Shown piece by piece: positions 1-8,632 of a DNA stretch of 64,000 nt (positions within the stretch are counted from its first letter, which is position 1; each line of letters starts with the position of its first letter). A model generated the notes under the pieces. The model worked only from the letters and a program-made list of their open reading frames with translations, ran no database searches and was not told where the DNA came from. Source of the stretch: Bacteroidota bacterium (lineage in GTDB: Bacteria; Bacteroidota; Bacteroidia; AKYH767-A; OLB10); contig JADJMG010000005.1 in NCBI GenBank assembly GCA_016709725.1, positions 99,501-163,500 on the forward strand, given 5' to 3'. Made by a program: the position numbers and the translations under genes.

Positions 1-80
1 TGCTTACCTTTAGCACTCAGTAGTTTAGAAAACAACCAAATGATTCCGATGACTATATATATGAGTACTTTAAATTCCAT
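1..80 (-). CDS. Partial small membrane protein, N-terminal end only
   Basis: An open frame starts with ATG at 80 on the minus strand and runs off the left edge. The 26 visible residues begin MEFKVLIYIVIGIIW and form one hydrophobic segment followed by a basic KGK stretch, as in an N-in single-span anchor. The gene is divergent from smc, with about 200 bp between the two starts. No function can be assigned from so little sequence; the call rests on the good ATG and the continuous hydrophobic helix. Confidence 0.4.
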   Translation of the reverse strand, partial: MEFKVLIYIVIGIIWLFSKLLSAKGK

Positions 81-144
81 AGGTCCAAATTAAACACTTT
101 TCAACACAATAAGTGTCATGCTGGTATCAGACCGATCCGTTTTT

Positions 145-152
145 TACATTTG
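145..152 (+). promoter_or_regulatory. Possible Bacteroidota -7 element upstream of smc
   Basis: TACATTTG matches the Bacteroidota consensus TAnnTTTG. It lies about 135 bp upstream of the smc start codon. I see no convincing -33 TTTG partner, so this is a tentative promoter call. Confidence 0.3.
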
Positions 153-286
153 CATTGCGAAACGAAAGAAACAAGAATACTAAAATTTCGGTCGGATCTT
201 TCCTAAAGATTCATAATTTGCATCATTCTAAATGAGAGAGCGGCTCGCGTAAAATCGCGGGCATTCTTTTCTTTACTAAAAGTAAC

Positions 287-3200
287 ATGAGATTAAAATC
301 ACTCGAAATTAAAGGCTTTAAAAGCTTTGGAGATAAAGTTATTATTCACTTTGATGAAGGCGTCACGTCGATTGTCGGTCCGAATGGATCTGGTAAATCG
401 AATGTTGTTGATTCGATTCGTTGGGTATTAGGCGAACAAAAAACCCGTCTACTCCGCAGTGAAAAAATGGAAAACATTATTTTCAACGGAACCAAAAATC
501 GGAAGCCTGCTAACTTAGCAGAAGTAAGTATGTCTTTTGATAATAACAAAGGAATTCTACCTACTGAATATTCGACCGTAACGATTACTCGTCGACTTTA
601 TCGCTCTGGAGAGTCAGAATATTTATTGAATGGAGTTACGTGTCGATTAAAAGACATTAACGATTTGTTTTTAGATACGGGTATTGGTCCCGATTCGTAT
701 GCCATCATCGAATTAAATATGGTGGATGATATTTTAAAGGATCGAAATAATACCATCAAAACATTATTAGAAGAAGCCGCCGGAATTTCAAAATATAAAA
801 TTAGAAAACGTCAAACGTTTCAGAAATTAGAAGAAACCGATGCGGATTTAAATCGCGTTAACGATTTGCTTTTTGAAATTGAAAAAAGTTTAAAGCAATT
901 AGAAAGCCAAGCCAAGAAAACCGATCGCTACTATCGTTTACGAGAGGAGTATCGTACATTAAGTACACAACTTGCACTCTACAGTATACGCCATCATAGT
1001 AAAGCGATGGTAGATTTACAACAACGCGAAAAAGATCAACATCAATCCAAATCCGAACTGCATGAGAATTTAGAAAAGCTTGAAGTTAAAATTCAAGAAA
1101 TGAAAGTTCAATCGCTGGAAAAGGAAAAGCAATACCAAGCTGTTCAAAAAGCACTGAATGAAAAATTGCTGGAGATAACGCGCTTTGAGAACGAAGAAAA
1201 ATCACGAAGCCAGAAATTGAATTTTTTAGTGGAGAAACAAAAGCAACTTCAAGATCAAAATGAGCAAGACGACAAATCGTTAATTGAAATACAAGCTCAG
1301 CTTGAAGAATTGCAAAGTGAAAAAATTCGCGAAGAAGAACATCTCAAGCAGCTCGAAGAAAGTGTAGCGCGTCAACGTGAAGAATCGGATCAGAGCAAGA
1401 AAAACTATGAAGCTTCTCAAATAAGTATCCGTGAATTAAACCAACAAACGTACCAGTTGCGTACCATGATTAATGAGTACGAAACTAAACAAGCCGTTAA
1501 TCATACTCGATACAATTCTATTCTTGAAGAAGCAAAACGTTCTACCGAACAACAAGCTGAGTTGATTTCAAAATTAGAATCTTTAGAAAAGGAGATTCAA
1601 CAACTTCTTCCATCCAAAGAAGAAGCCGATGAACAGTTGCGAAAACAAAAGCAACATAAAATAGAGCACGAAGAAAATTTAAAACTTTCGGAAACGCGCT
1701 TAAAAGAACTAAATCAGATTTTACAAGCAGAATCCAGAAAACTAGATGCACGTCATAACGAATACCAACTCACTAAAAATTTGTTGGAGCAGATGGAAGG
1801 TTATCCGGAATCGATTCGCTATTTAAAAAAGAATCACGATCGATTTAAACAAGCACCTTTGTTGAGTGAAATTATTGTTTGTGAAGAAGGATATAAAGTT
1901 GCTGTTGAGAATTTCTTGGATCCGTATTTAAATCATTTTGTGGTGGACACCATGCAAGATGCATGGGCAGCACTTCAAACGTTAAATGAATCGGCAAAAG
2001 GAAGAGCACATTTCTTTGTGTTGGAGTCATTGCAAAAATTCCCAAAGCCATCTCCACAACTCTTGGAAGGCTGTACCCCTGCACTATCTACGATTGAATC
2101 CAATACGAAATACGATTCTCTTTTTCAATTTCTATTAGGACATGTACAAATATTAGATAAAGATCGTTCACTGCATGATTATCCTATAAACGATGATCAA
2201 ACCTCCGTAATCATATCGCAAAGTGGAAATTTCCTTCGACAGAAATACACCATTGGTGGTGGATCCATCGGACTTTTTGATGGTAAACGAACCGGTAAAT
2301 TCAGAAACCTCGAAAAATTAGCGGAGGAGTTAAAACAGCAAGAACTCATCATTGAGCAATATCGCGATCAGGTAAAACATGCAGAGCAAGAGTTGGCCGA
2401 CTTGAAAGTAGTCATTCAACAAACGCAACAAGCAATCAGTACTCAGGAGAATGAATTTGTTCGCCTAAACGGACAAGTAAACACCATCCAAAGCAACCGC
2501 GATTTTGTCAATAATAATATCGCCCAACTCAAACGCAATAGCGATCGATTAGAAGAGGATGCAAATACCATTAAACGTTTGTTGGACGAGGAAGCAAATA
2601 ATCCTGAGTTCTCACCCGTTATATTAAAAGAGCGATTAGAGAATTTTGTTCAACAACTTAATTTGCAACAAGAACAAACGGTACAGTTGCAACATGAGTC
2701 GAATGAGAAGTCTCAATTGTTTAATCAACAGAATATCGTTTTACTTCAACAACAAAACAGAATTCAAAATATCATTCGTGATGTAGGCTATAAGACAAAT
2801 CAATCGGATACTCTTCGAAAAAATAAGGAGCAATATGCACTTGATTTAGAAAATGTAAAAACGCAAACGGATTCCTTGATTGGCGGACTCGAAAACAACA
2901 GCGAAGCTTTCCAATTAATGTTGCAAGAGAAAATAAATTTTGAAGAAGCGCATAAAGAGACGGAAGTAGAATATACGAGTGCCCGTAACCAAATTGAAGC
3001 AGAAGAAAAACGCTTGCATGATCTTCGTAGGACGAAGGACAATGCCGATTCACAACTTCAGTTAGTTCACGACGAATTGAATGAACTTAAACTTCAGATG
3101 CATTCATTGAAGGAGCGTTTAAATATTGAGTTCAACATCGACATTCAAGAATTATCGGAACAAGAACCAGATCCGAATTTCAACGAAGAAGAGATGCGTC

Positions 3201-3844
3201 CTCGTGCTGAACAATTGCGTAAACGTGTTGGAGAGTTTGGGCCCATCAATCCCATGGCGCTTGAGCAATACAAAGAAATTAAAGAGCGCTATGATTTCAT
3301 CATTGCTGAAAAAACGGATCTATTGAATGCAAAAGAAGCACTTTTAAAAACCATCAATGAAATTGATGAGACAGCACGTACAGTTTTCATGGATGCGTTT
3401 ACACAAGTAAGAACAAATTTCATTCGCGTTTTCCGTTCCTTATTTACGGATGATGACAACTGTGATTTAGTTTTAGCAGATCCAAGCAATCCATTAGAGT
3501 GTGACATACAAATCATCGCTCAACCAAAAGGAAAAAAACCATTGAGTATTCACCAATTATCTGGAGGAGAAAAAACACTTACTGCAACGGCTTTACTCTT
3601 TGGAATTTACTTATTAAAACCAGCTCCCTTTTGTATCTTCGATGAGGTTGATGCTCCGCTTGATGATAATAATATCGACAAGTTCAACAATATCATCAAG
3701 ACTTTCAGTGAAGAATCACAATTCATTATTATCACTCATAATAAGAAGACGATGGCTGCGACCGACATTATGTACGGAATTACGATGGCTGAACCGGGTG
3801 TGACGACAGTTGTTCCAGTAGATATGCGCGAATACGCAGATTAA
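287..3844 (+). CDS. smc: Chromosome segregation protein SMC
   Basis: The 1185-residue product is full length for bacterial SMC, the ATPase that organises and segregates the chromosome with ScpA and ScpB. Visible in order are the Walker A loop GPNGSGKSN near residue 32, a long coiled coil to about residue 500, a hinge domain around residues 505-680 containing GYPESIRYLKK, a second coiled coil, the ABC signature LSGGEKTL near residue 1090, and Walker B FCIFDEVDAPLDDNN near residue 1115. The N-terminus MRLKSLEIKGFKSFGDK is typical of the family, so the ATG start is secure. The frame is intact despite many A-rich runs, in contrast to several other genes here. Confidence 0.97.
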   Translation: MRLKSLEIKGFKSFGDKVIIHFDEGVTSIVGPNGSGKSNVVDSIRWVLGEQKTRLLRSEKMENIIFNGTKNRKPANLAEVSMSFDNNKGILPTEYSTVTITRRLYRSGESEYLLNGVTCRLKDINDLFLDTGIGPDSYAIIELNMVDDILKDRNNTIKTLLEEAAGISKYKIRKRQTFQKLEETDADLNRVNDLLFEIEKSLKQLESQAKKTDRYYRLREEYRTLSTQLALYSIRHHSKAMVDLQQREKDQHQSKSELHENLEKLEVKIQEMKVQSLEKEKQYQAVQKALNEKLLEITRFENEEKSRSQKLNFLVEKQKQLQDQNEQDDKSLIEIQAQLEELQSEKIREEEHLKQLEESVARQREESDQSKKNYEASQISIRELNQQTYQLRTMINEYETKQAVNHTRYNSILEEAKRSTEQQAELISKLESLEKEIQQLLPSKEEADEQLRKQKQHKIEHEENLKLSETRLKELNQILQAESRKLDARHNEYQLTKNLLEQMEGYPESIRYLKKNHDRFKQAPLLSEIIVCEEGYKVAVENFLDPYLNHFVVDTMQDAWAALQTLNESAKGRAHFFVLESLQKFPKPSPQLLEGCTPALSTIESNTKYDSLFQFLLGHVQILDKDRSLHDYPINDDQTSVIISQSGNFLRQKYTIGGGSIGLFDGKRTGKFRNLEKLAEELKQQELIIEQYRDQVKHAEQELADLKVVIQQTQQAISTQENEFVRLNGQVNTIQSNRDFVNNNIAQLKRNSDRLEEDANTIKRLLDEEANNPEFSPVILKERLENFVQQLNLQQEQTVQLQHESNEKSQLFNQQNIVLLQQQNRIQNIIRDVGYKTNQSDTLRKNKEQYALDLENVKTQTDSLIGGLENNSEAFQLMLQEKINFEEAHKETEVEYTSARNQIEAEEKRLHDLRRTKDNADSQLQLVHDELNELKLQMHSLKERLNIEFNIDIQELSEQEPDPNFNEEEMRPRAEQLRKRVGEFGPINPMALEQYKEIKERYDFIIAEKTDLLNAKEALLKTINEIDETARTVFMDAFTQVRTNFIRVFRSLFTDDDNCDLVLADPSNPLECDIQIIAQPKGKKPLSIHQLSGGEKTLTATALLFGIYLLKPAPFCIFDEVDAPLDDNNIDKFNNIIKTFSEESQFIIITHNKKTMAATDIMYGITMAEPGVTTVVPVDMREYAD

Positions 3845-3852
3845 GAATTAAG

Positions 3853-3895
3853 TCCCGATAGCGTTCGACTGAGCTCTCGCCGAAGTCTATCGGGA
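3853..3895. repeat. Dispersed palindromic element, TCCCGATAG...CTATCGGGA (copy 1)
   Basis: A 43-bp element has the ends TCCCGATAG and CTATCGGGA and a loop containing gttcg and gccgaag. A near-identical copy lies in the opposite orientation at 5730-5772, and two core-only copies occur at 21729-21746 and 53064-53081. Confidence 0.7.
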
Positions 3896-3944
3896 TAAGA
3901 ATTAAGAATAAGAATTAAGAATTAAGAATTAAGAATTAAGAATT
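3896..3944. repeat. Tandem heptamer repeat, unit about TAAGAAT
   Basis: Roughly seven imperfect tandem copies of TAAGAAT lie directly after the palindromic element and before the smc terminator. The same heptamer begins at the smc stop codon, so the palindromic element appears to sit inside the array. Confidence 0.7.
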
Positions 3945-3985
3945 AAAAAACCCAATGTCTTTCTAATAAAAGAATTGGGTTTTTA
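3945..3985. terminator. Rho-independent terminator after smc
   Basis: AAAAAACCCAAT and ATTGGGTTTTT form a stem around a 16-nt loop, with A and T tracts on both sides, so it could work in either direction. It lies about 100 bp after smc. Confidence 0.7.
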
Positions 3986-4025
3986 AATACCCTAAATTAA
4001 ACAATAGAAAAAATCTATTGCTTCA

Positions 4026-4061
4026 CTGATGTAGAAATCGCGAAATGCGATTACACATCAG
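4026..4061. repeat. 36-bp hairpin repeat (copy 1)
   Basis: CTGATGT at the left end pairs with ACATCAG at the right end around an inner GAAATCGCG/CGATT region. Nearly the same sequence recurs at 4128-4163, about 65 bp downstream in the same orientation. Confidence 0.65.
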
Positions 4062-4121
4062 AAGCTAATACTTCGTTTTTGCATCAAACCCGATGAGCAA
4101 TTTATACTAATGCAATTTAGG

Positions 4122-4169
4122 ATTATCCTGATGTAGAAATCGCGAAATGCAATTACACATCAGGATAAT
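4122..4169. repeat. 36-bp hairpin repeat (copy 2) with extended stem
   Basis: The 36-bp core at 4128-4163 differs from copy 1 by a single base. The stem is extended by ATTATC on the left and GATAAT on the right. It abuts the next terminator. Confidence 0.65.
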
Positions 4170-4199
4170 TGGAGATAAAAACGATGTTTTTATCTCCAA
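4168..4199 (-). terminator. Terminator of the small basic exported-protein gene
   Basis: TTGGAGATAAAAA and TTTTTATCTCCAA pair closely around a very short loop. The hairpin begins immediately after the stop codon of the minus-strand gene ending at 4200. Confidence 0.65.
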
Positions 4200-4499
4200 T
4201 TATTTATTTTCGGGACGTCTCCGCGGAAAAATTTTACGCCACAAAGAAGTTTTTTTGTCAAATGAATCTACGTGCTTATAGCGACGTTTATTTTTCTTCC
4301 AACGCTTCTTTGTCTCTTTCGCTTGAATTTTTGCATGGCGTTTCTTCCCGATCTCAATCGCCTTTCTTTGTTTTTTAATCTGCTCTTGCTTCGCTTTATC
4401 CGCTTTCTTTTGCTTCTTTTTTGCACTGGCGTCGGTCTGTGTAAATGCCACAGAAAACGGGATTAAAAGGAGAAGAAGGAAGAGTTTGAGCTTTTTCAT
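4200..4499 (-). CDS. Small exported lysine-rich protein, unknown function
   Basis: The 99-residue product begins with a clear signal peptide (MKKLKLFLLLLLIPFSVAF, cleavage probable near TQTDA). The mature part is extremely basic, dominated by lysine and arginine with AKKKQKK and KKRWKKNKRRYKH runs, and ends PRRRPENK. I recognise no domain. Similar short basic exported proteins are common in Bacteroidota and have no assigned role. A TAnnTTTG element lies just upstream and a terminator follows directly, so it is probably monocistronic. The signal peptide and regulatory frame support a real gene, although the biased composition makes it hard to classify. Confidence 0.7.
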   Translation of the reverse strand: MKKLKLFLLLLLIPFSVAFTQTDASAKKKQKKADKAKQEQIKKQRKAIEIGKKRHAKIQAKETKKRWKKNKRRYKHVDSFDKKTSLWRKIFPRRRPENK

Positions 4500-4512
4500 T
4501 AGTAGAATAACG

Positions 4513-4520
4513 CAAATGTA
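4513..4520 (-). promoter_or_regulatory. Bacteroidota -7 element for the basic exported-protein gene
   Basis: Read on the minus strand the sequence is TACATTTG, matching TAnnTTTG. It is about 13 bp before the ATG at 4499, which implies a very short leader. Confidence 0.45.
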
Positions 4521-4544
4521 AAAAGAATCATGTGCATAAAACTA

Positions 4545-4574
4545 AAAAACCCTGTCTTCAATGACAGGGTTTTC
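4545..4574 (-). terminator. Terminator after the 136-residue exported-protein gene
   Basis: AAAACCCTGTC and GACAGGGTTTT pair around a short loop. It lies about 25 bp after the stop codon of the minus-strand gene ending at 4598. Confidence 0.65.
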
Positions 4575-4597
4575 AAAGATATTGTTAGAAATAGTCC

Positions 4598-5008
4598 TTA
4601 TCGTGCTTGAGGCGCACCAGGTACTCTGAATTTCATGGTATTCTGTTGTCCATTCATTGTATAAGTTACAGCATACATATAAATTGGATAATCTAAATCG
4701 TAATTAACAGTAAAGCTTCCATCGACCAATGGAATTTCTGTTTGTGTTACTTTCTTCGTTGTTTCAATGGCAATAATGGTAATGTCTGCAGTGGCTGGTG
4801 CCTCAGTTAATACACTTCCATCAGAAGTACACGGAAAAAACTTTAACGTAGTACCGTTGGTAACCACCTCAAAGTTTACTTGCTGTTCACCACCCATGAT
4901 GTAACCGCCACGCTTGCCTTTAGCAACACCGTCGGTAGATTGAGCGTTAAGTCCCATAGGAACGATAAATATCAGACTAAGAATAAGGGTAAATAAGTGC
5001 TTTTTCAT
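4598..5008 (-). CDS. Exported protein of unknown function
   Basis: The 136-residue product has a signal peptide (MKKHLFTLILSLIFIVPMGLNAQ, cleaved after the AQ typical of Bacteroidota). A mature domain of about 110 residues follows, rich in beta-strand-like alternation. A single cysteine near residue 60 is not in a lipobox, so this is a soluble periplasmic or secreted protein. I do not recognise the family. It has its own -7 element 24 bp upstream and a terminator downstream, and stands divergent from the Rieske-like lipoprotein gene. Confidence 0.75.
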   Translation of the reverse strand: MKKHLFTLILSLIFIVPMGLNAQSTDGVAKGKRGGYIMGGEQQVNFEVVTNGTTLKFFPCTSDGSVLTEAPATADITIIAIETTKKVTQTEIPLVDGSFTVNYDLDYPIYMYAVTYTMNGQQNTMKFRVPGAPQAR

Positions 5009-5031
5009 GTTGTTGGTTTCTTTTTGCAGTT

Positions 5032-5039
5032 CAAATATA
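5032..5039 (-). promoter_or_regulatory. Bacteroidota -7 element for the 136-residue exported protein
   Basis: On the minus strand the sequence reads TATATTTG, matching TAnnTTTG, 24 bp before the ATG at 5008. Confidence 0.45.
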
Positions 5040-5082
5040 TAAATAATTCTACTAAAAATACAAATACTTATCTTAGCAGACC

Positions 5083-5523
5083 ATGAAAAATTACGTGAAA
5101 GGCCATCTTTGTTGGGTTATCCTCTTAGGATTACTGACTATTAGTCCATCTTGCAAGAAAAACAAGGACCAAGTTCCCAATGTGGCTGTGGATGAATACA
5201 TCAACTTAAACCTACCCGATTATATCAACCTAAACGCCATAAACAACTGGGTTTACTATAATTACGCTGGAAACAAAGGAATTATCATCATCAGAACCTC
5301 CCCTACTGAGTTTAATGCATATGAGCGCACCTGCACTTACGATCCATCGGTTTCATCGGCTTATGTGAAAGGAATTCCAAATGATATCTTTTGTGTGGAT
5401 TCAACGTGTGGAAGTAAATTCAGCTTAATTGATGGATCAGTTATTACCGGACCAGCGAGTGTTCCCTTATTAAAATACAGAACTCAGTTACTTTCCAATA
5501 ACTTTCTTCATATTTACAACTAG
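5083..5523 (+). CDS. Rieske-fold-like lipoprotein lacking cluster ligands
   Basis: The 146-residue product has a lipoprotein signal peptide with lipobox ISPSC at about residue 24, followed by KKNKD. The C-terminal half follows the Rieske [2Fe-2S] layout. A first loop reads RTCTYDP where Rieske proteins have C-x-H. A second reads DSTCGSKF where they have CPCHGSRF. It then continues DGSVITGPASVPLLKY, the usual DG-x-V-x-GPA-x-x-PL pattern. The ligands are not conserved: the first histidine is Tyr, the second-loop first cysteine is Asp and the second histidine is Cys. I infer a Rieske fold that no longer binds a normal cluster. Its role is unknown. Confidence 0.7.
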   Translation: MKNYVKGHLCWVILLGLLTISPSCKKNKDQVPNVAVDEYINLNLPDYINLNAINNWVYYNYAGNKGIIIIRTSPTEFNAYERTCTYDPSVSSAYVKGIPNDIFCVDSTCGSKFSLIDGSVITGPASVPLLKYRTQLLSNNFLHIYN

Positions 5524-5729
5524 TTTTTTGATGATGAAGTAAGCTACTGATAAAATTATATTTGAAGTTCCGTTAGAAAAATTTTATCGAAAAATTGCAA
5601 ACACGAAGGGGATCGCAATTTAAAGTTTTCGTAGTGGAGATACTACGCAAAATTTTCTCGCGAAGGCGCAAAGTCGCAAAGTTTTCGTAAAAAAAAGATA
5701 TTCCGCTAAATTTTCTTGCGAAGGCGTAA

Positions 5730-5772
5730 TCCCGATAGACTTCGGCGTGAGCTCTATCGAACGCTATCGGGA
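5730..5772. repeat. Dispersed palindromic element (copy 2, inverted)
   Basis: The reverse complement of this element matches the one at 3853-3895 except for a few loop bases. It has the same TCCCGATAG and CTATCGGGA ends. Confidence 0.7.
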
Positions 5773-5853
5773 CGCAAAGTTGTTAAGAACAAAAAATAGG
5801 AAGTCTGTATTGGTTTACTTTTCCTTAAGCCCATCTAAAAAAATCCATTGCAT

Positions 5854-5885
5854 AAAAAAAGGCCTTTCTTTCGAAAGGCCTTTTC
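5854..5885 (-). terminator. Rho-independent terminator of ahcY
   Basis: AAAAAAGGCCTTTC and GAAAGGCCTTTT form a perfect stem with a 2-nt to 4-nt loop. It is placed about 17 bp after the ahcY stop codon. Confidence 0.8.
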
Positions 5886-5901
5886 AATTTATAATTACAT
5901 C

Positions 5902-7101
5902 TTAGTAACGGTAGGTATCCGACTTGTAAGGGCCAGCAACTGTTACACCAATATATTTCGCTTGCTCAGGAGTTAACTCTTCAATTTCAACACCCACTTT
6001 TGATAAGTGTAAACGAGCTACTTTCTCATCTAGATGTTTAGGTAAAGTATACACCTCATTTTTATATTTTCCTGTGTTTGTCCACAATTCTAATTGAGCC
6101 AATGTTTGGTTCGTGAAAGAATTAGACATTACAAAGCTAGGATGACCCATAGCACAACCTAAGTTCACTAAGCGACCTTCAGCAAGGATGATGATATCCT
6201 TTCCGTCGATAGTATACTTGTCAACCTGAGGCTTGATCGTTTCCTTTGTGTGTCCGTAGTTCTTATTCAACCAAGCCATATCGATTTCATTATCGAAGTG
6301 ACCGATATTACAAACTACAGCGTTATGCTTCATAGCACGGAAATGAGCTTCAGAAATGATATTATAGTTTCCAGTAGCGGTAACCACGATATCGGCTTCC
6401 TTCACGGCATTAATCATCTTCTTCACTTCATATCCTTCCATAGCTGCTTGCAATGCGCAGATTGGATCAATTTCAGTTACGATGGTACGAACTTTTGCAT
6501 CTTTCAAAGACTCAGCAGAACCCTTCCCAACATCACCAAATCCAGCAACCACAGCAACCTTACCAGCTAACATCAAATCAGTAGCACGACGCAAAGCATC
6601 TACTAAAGACTCGCGACAACCGTACTTATTATCAAACTTCGACTTCGTTACAGAATCGTTGATGTTGATGGCAGGAAGAGCTAATGTTCCGTTTTTCATA
6701 CGATCATAAAGACGAAGAACACCCGTTGTAAAAAATAAAGTTTGCTCAATACACCAATCAAACTCTTCTTCGTTCATCCCTTTCCAAGCATAAACAGAGA
6801 TACCTGCAGCAGCAATAGCAGCAGCAGCATGATCTTGTGTTGAGAAAATATTACAAGAAGACCAAGTTACCTCAGCTCCCAATTATACTAATGTTTCGAT
6901 TAAAACTGCGGTTTGAATAGTCATATGAAGACAACCTGCAATTCGTGCATTCTTCAATGGCTTCTTAGTTCCGTATTCTTCACGAAAAGCCATTAATCCT
7001 GGCATTTCGGCTTCGGCAAGTTTAATTTCTTTGCGGCCCCATTCAGCTAAAGACATATCTTTAACTTTGTACTTAACATACTGTGCTGTTTGCGTCTTCA
7101 T
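5902..7101 (-). CDS. ahcY: Adenosylhomocysteinase, interrupted by one in-frame stop codon
   Basis: S-adenosylhomocysteine hydrolase splits SAH into adenosine and homocysteine and keeps methylation running. Residues 1-72 (YKVKDMSLAEWGRKEI, IAGCLHMTIQTAVLIETLV) and the 326-residue remainder (LGAEVTWSSCNIFSTQDHAAAAIA, NAD-binding GFGDVGKGSA, C-terminal YKSDTYRY) make a complete AhcY. They are in the same frame but separated by a TAA at 6883-6885. The family normally has ETLVELGAEV here, so a single GAA to TAA change explains it. Nothing else is missing. Either the base is wrong in the assembly or the gene is truly inactivated; restarting at the following TTG would lose the N-terminal substrate-binding part. 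The start ATG at 7101 has a good -7 element 20 bp upstream. Confidence 0.9.
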
Positions 7102-7121
7102 AATTTATTTGAAATTTTGTG

Positions 7122-7129
7122 CAAAGGTA
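7122..7129 (-). promoter_or_regulatory. Bacteroidota -7 element for ahcY
   Basis: On the minus strand the sequence reads TACCTTTG, an exact match to TAnnTTTG, 20 bp before the ahcY ATG. Confidence 0.5.
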
Positions 7130-7179
7130 CGGTTATCCTCTTAAGAAACAATACCTTTATCGATTAGAATTATTATCTC

Positions 7180-7775
7180 ATGCCACTGTTCTTCAACTCA
7201 TTATTAACTACTGGAGCTCGAATTTGGGTTTGGCATTTGACTGAAACAGAAGAAGCATTAAAAAAGTTTATTTCTGAGGATGAATTTATACACATTTCAA
7301 GCAAATATCAGCATCCACAAAGAAAGCTTCAGAAAATTGCAACAGGTATTCTGCTGCATCATTTAGGTGAAGGCCAGTTAGTTAGTTTACAATACAATGA
7401 GGAAGGCAAACCTTTCCTCAGGAAATCCCAGGTCATATTTCTATTTCTCATTCAAAAAATTTCGTTGGGTTACTTTATCATCCCCTTATATCTTCTGGGT
7501 TAGATTTGGAAGAAGTGGATGAGCGAGTTCTAAGAGTGGGTCCACGATTTATTAATGAACTTGAGAATAATTGGATTAATAAAGCATATTTAATGCGTGA
7601 TTCAGGCTTGATTTGGAGCGTCAAAGAATGCCTTTTTAAAAATATTGGCGGAGGTGGAATTTTGTTCAAGGAACATTTGAATGTTGAAGCACCACATTTA
7701 TTTTCAAGCCATAACGGAACCGGCATGGCAAGTTATGATGGACCGCAAGGTAAAAATCTTCAAATATCAATTTGA
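7180..7775 (+). CDS. 4'-phosphopantetheinyl transferase superfamily protein, frameshifted
   Basis: This enzyme family moves the phosphopantetheine arm of CoA onto acyl carrier or peptidyl carrier proteins. The first frame gives residues 1-82 ending GKPFLRK. The second continues IPGHISISHSKNFVGLL, then GLDLEEVDERV (equivalent to the metal-binding GIDIE) and WSVKECLFK, the WxxKE signature. Restoring one A in the AAA run at 7423-7425 joins the frames as FLRKIPGHISISHS, so the gene is one unit of about 198 residues. It is closer to the small Sfp/HetI type than to AcpS. The neighbouring prenyltransferase does not indicate a specific carrier protein. The break looks like a one-base indel. Confidence 0.8.
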
Positions 7776-7869
7776 ATATTTGGATGGAGTTCTTATGGTT
7801 CATACTATTGCAATTGAGTAATTGACTAATTAAGGTGATTGAGTAATTGACTACAAATAAAAACGAATT

Positions 7870-8598
7870 ATGATTTATCAGAAAATTGTAGAGGCAAAAC
7901 ATGAAGGCCGTCGATTACTCGCCGTTTTGATTGATCCTGACAAAGCACAAAGTAAGCATCTCGATAAGTTGTGTTCTCATTGCAATGAAGTAGGCATCGA
8001 CTTTTATTTTGTAGGCGGAAGTTTAATTACTACTGGAGATTTAGCGCATACGATTCAATCCATCAAGAAAAGAAGTGATATCCCCATTGTCATTTTTCCG
8101 GGCAATCATCAACAAGTAGATGAATATGCAGATGCTATTTTATTGCTCTCTTTAATTTCAGGCAGAAATCCAGATTTATTAATTGGTCAACATGTGATGG
8201 CAGCACAGCGATTAAAAGCTGCGGAAATTGAAATTATTCCGACAGGCTATTTATTAATCGATGGTGGCAACATGACCGCAGTACAATATGTAAGTGGTAC
8301 TGCACCTATTCCAGTAGGAAAAACAGATATAGCAGCATATACTGCACTTGCTGGTGAACAGTTGGGACTAAAATTAATTTTTGCAGAAGCTGGTTCGGGC
8401 GCAAAAAATGCGGTTCCTGTGGAGATGATTAAAGCTATTAAAAGAGAAATTAATATTCCGTTAATTGTTGGTGGAGGTGTACGCTCAGCTGAAAATGCTG
8501 AAGAACTTTATGAAGCTGGAGTTGATGTAGTAGTAGTAGGAAATAGCTTAGAGCAAAATCCAGATTTAATTTTTGAAATTGCAGGAAAGCCGAAATAA
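7870..8598 (+). CDS. Geranylgeranylglyceryl/heptaprenylglyceryl phosphate synthase family protein
   Basis: The 242-residue TIM-barrel protein belongs to the GGGP synthase/PcrB family, which joins a polyprenyl diphosphate to sn-glycerol-1-phosphate in an ether bond. Visible signatures are LIDPDKA near residue 21 (metal-binding Asp), GGNMTAV near 137, PVGKTDIAAYTALAGE, EAGSGAKNAVP near 177, and GGGVRSAENAEELYEAG with VVVGNSLEQNP at the phosphate-binding C-terminus. Length and motifs fit the group II enzymes found in many Bacteroidota. The prenyl chain length cannot be read from sequence alone. It follows the transferase gene by 94 bp and is followed by its own terminator. Confidence 0.9.
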   Translation: MIYQKIVEAKHEGRRLLAVLIDPDKAQSKHLDKLCSHCNEVGIDFYFVGGSLITTGDLAHTIQSIKKRSDIPIVIFPGNHQQVDEYADAILLLSLISGRNPDLLIGQHVMAAQRLKAAEIEIIPTGYLLIDGGNMTAVQYVSGTAPIPVGKTDIAAYTALAGEQLGLKLIFAEAGSGAKNAVPVEMIKAIKREINIPLIVGGGVRSAENAEELYEAGVDVVVVGNSLEQNPDLIFEIAGKPK

Positions 8599-8632
8599 AT
8601 TAAATTAGTTCAAATTAATCACAAAATAAAAT

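Larger units (their letters stand above)
3845..4199. other. 355-bp intergenic region made of palindromic and tandem repeats
   Basis: No gene is visible between smc and the convergent small basic-protein gene. The stretch holds one copy of the TCCCGATAG palindromic element, a run of imperfect TAAGAAT heptamers, a terminator, two copies of a 36-bp hairpin, and a second terminator facing the opposite gene. Each is listed separately. Confidence 0.7.
5524..5901. other. 378-bp gene-free region with repeats
   Basis: No coding gene is visible. About 5600-5775 carries the TTTTCTCGCGAAGGCGCAAAG-type repeat in degenerate copies (related to 21750-21960), with one full palindromic element at 5730-5772 embedded. 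The terminator of ahcY closes the region. Confidence 0.6.

Noticed and set aside
3896..3944. Tandem TAAGAAT run as a CRISPR-like array
   Set aside because: The units are 7 bp without spacers; it is a simple tandem repeat.
6883..6885. Recoded stop (selenocysteine or readthrough) in ahcY
   Set aside because: TAA is not known as a recoded codon here, many other genes end with TAA normally, and AhcY has no such residue.
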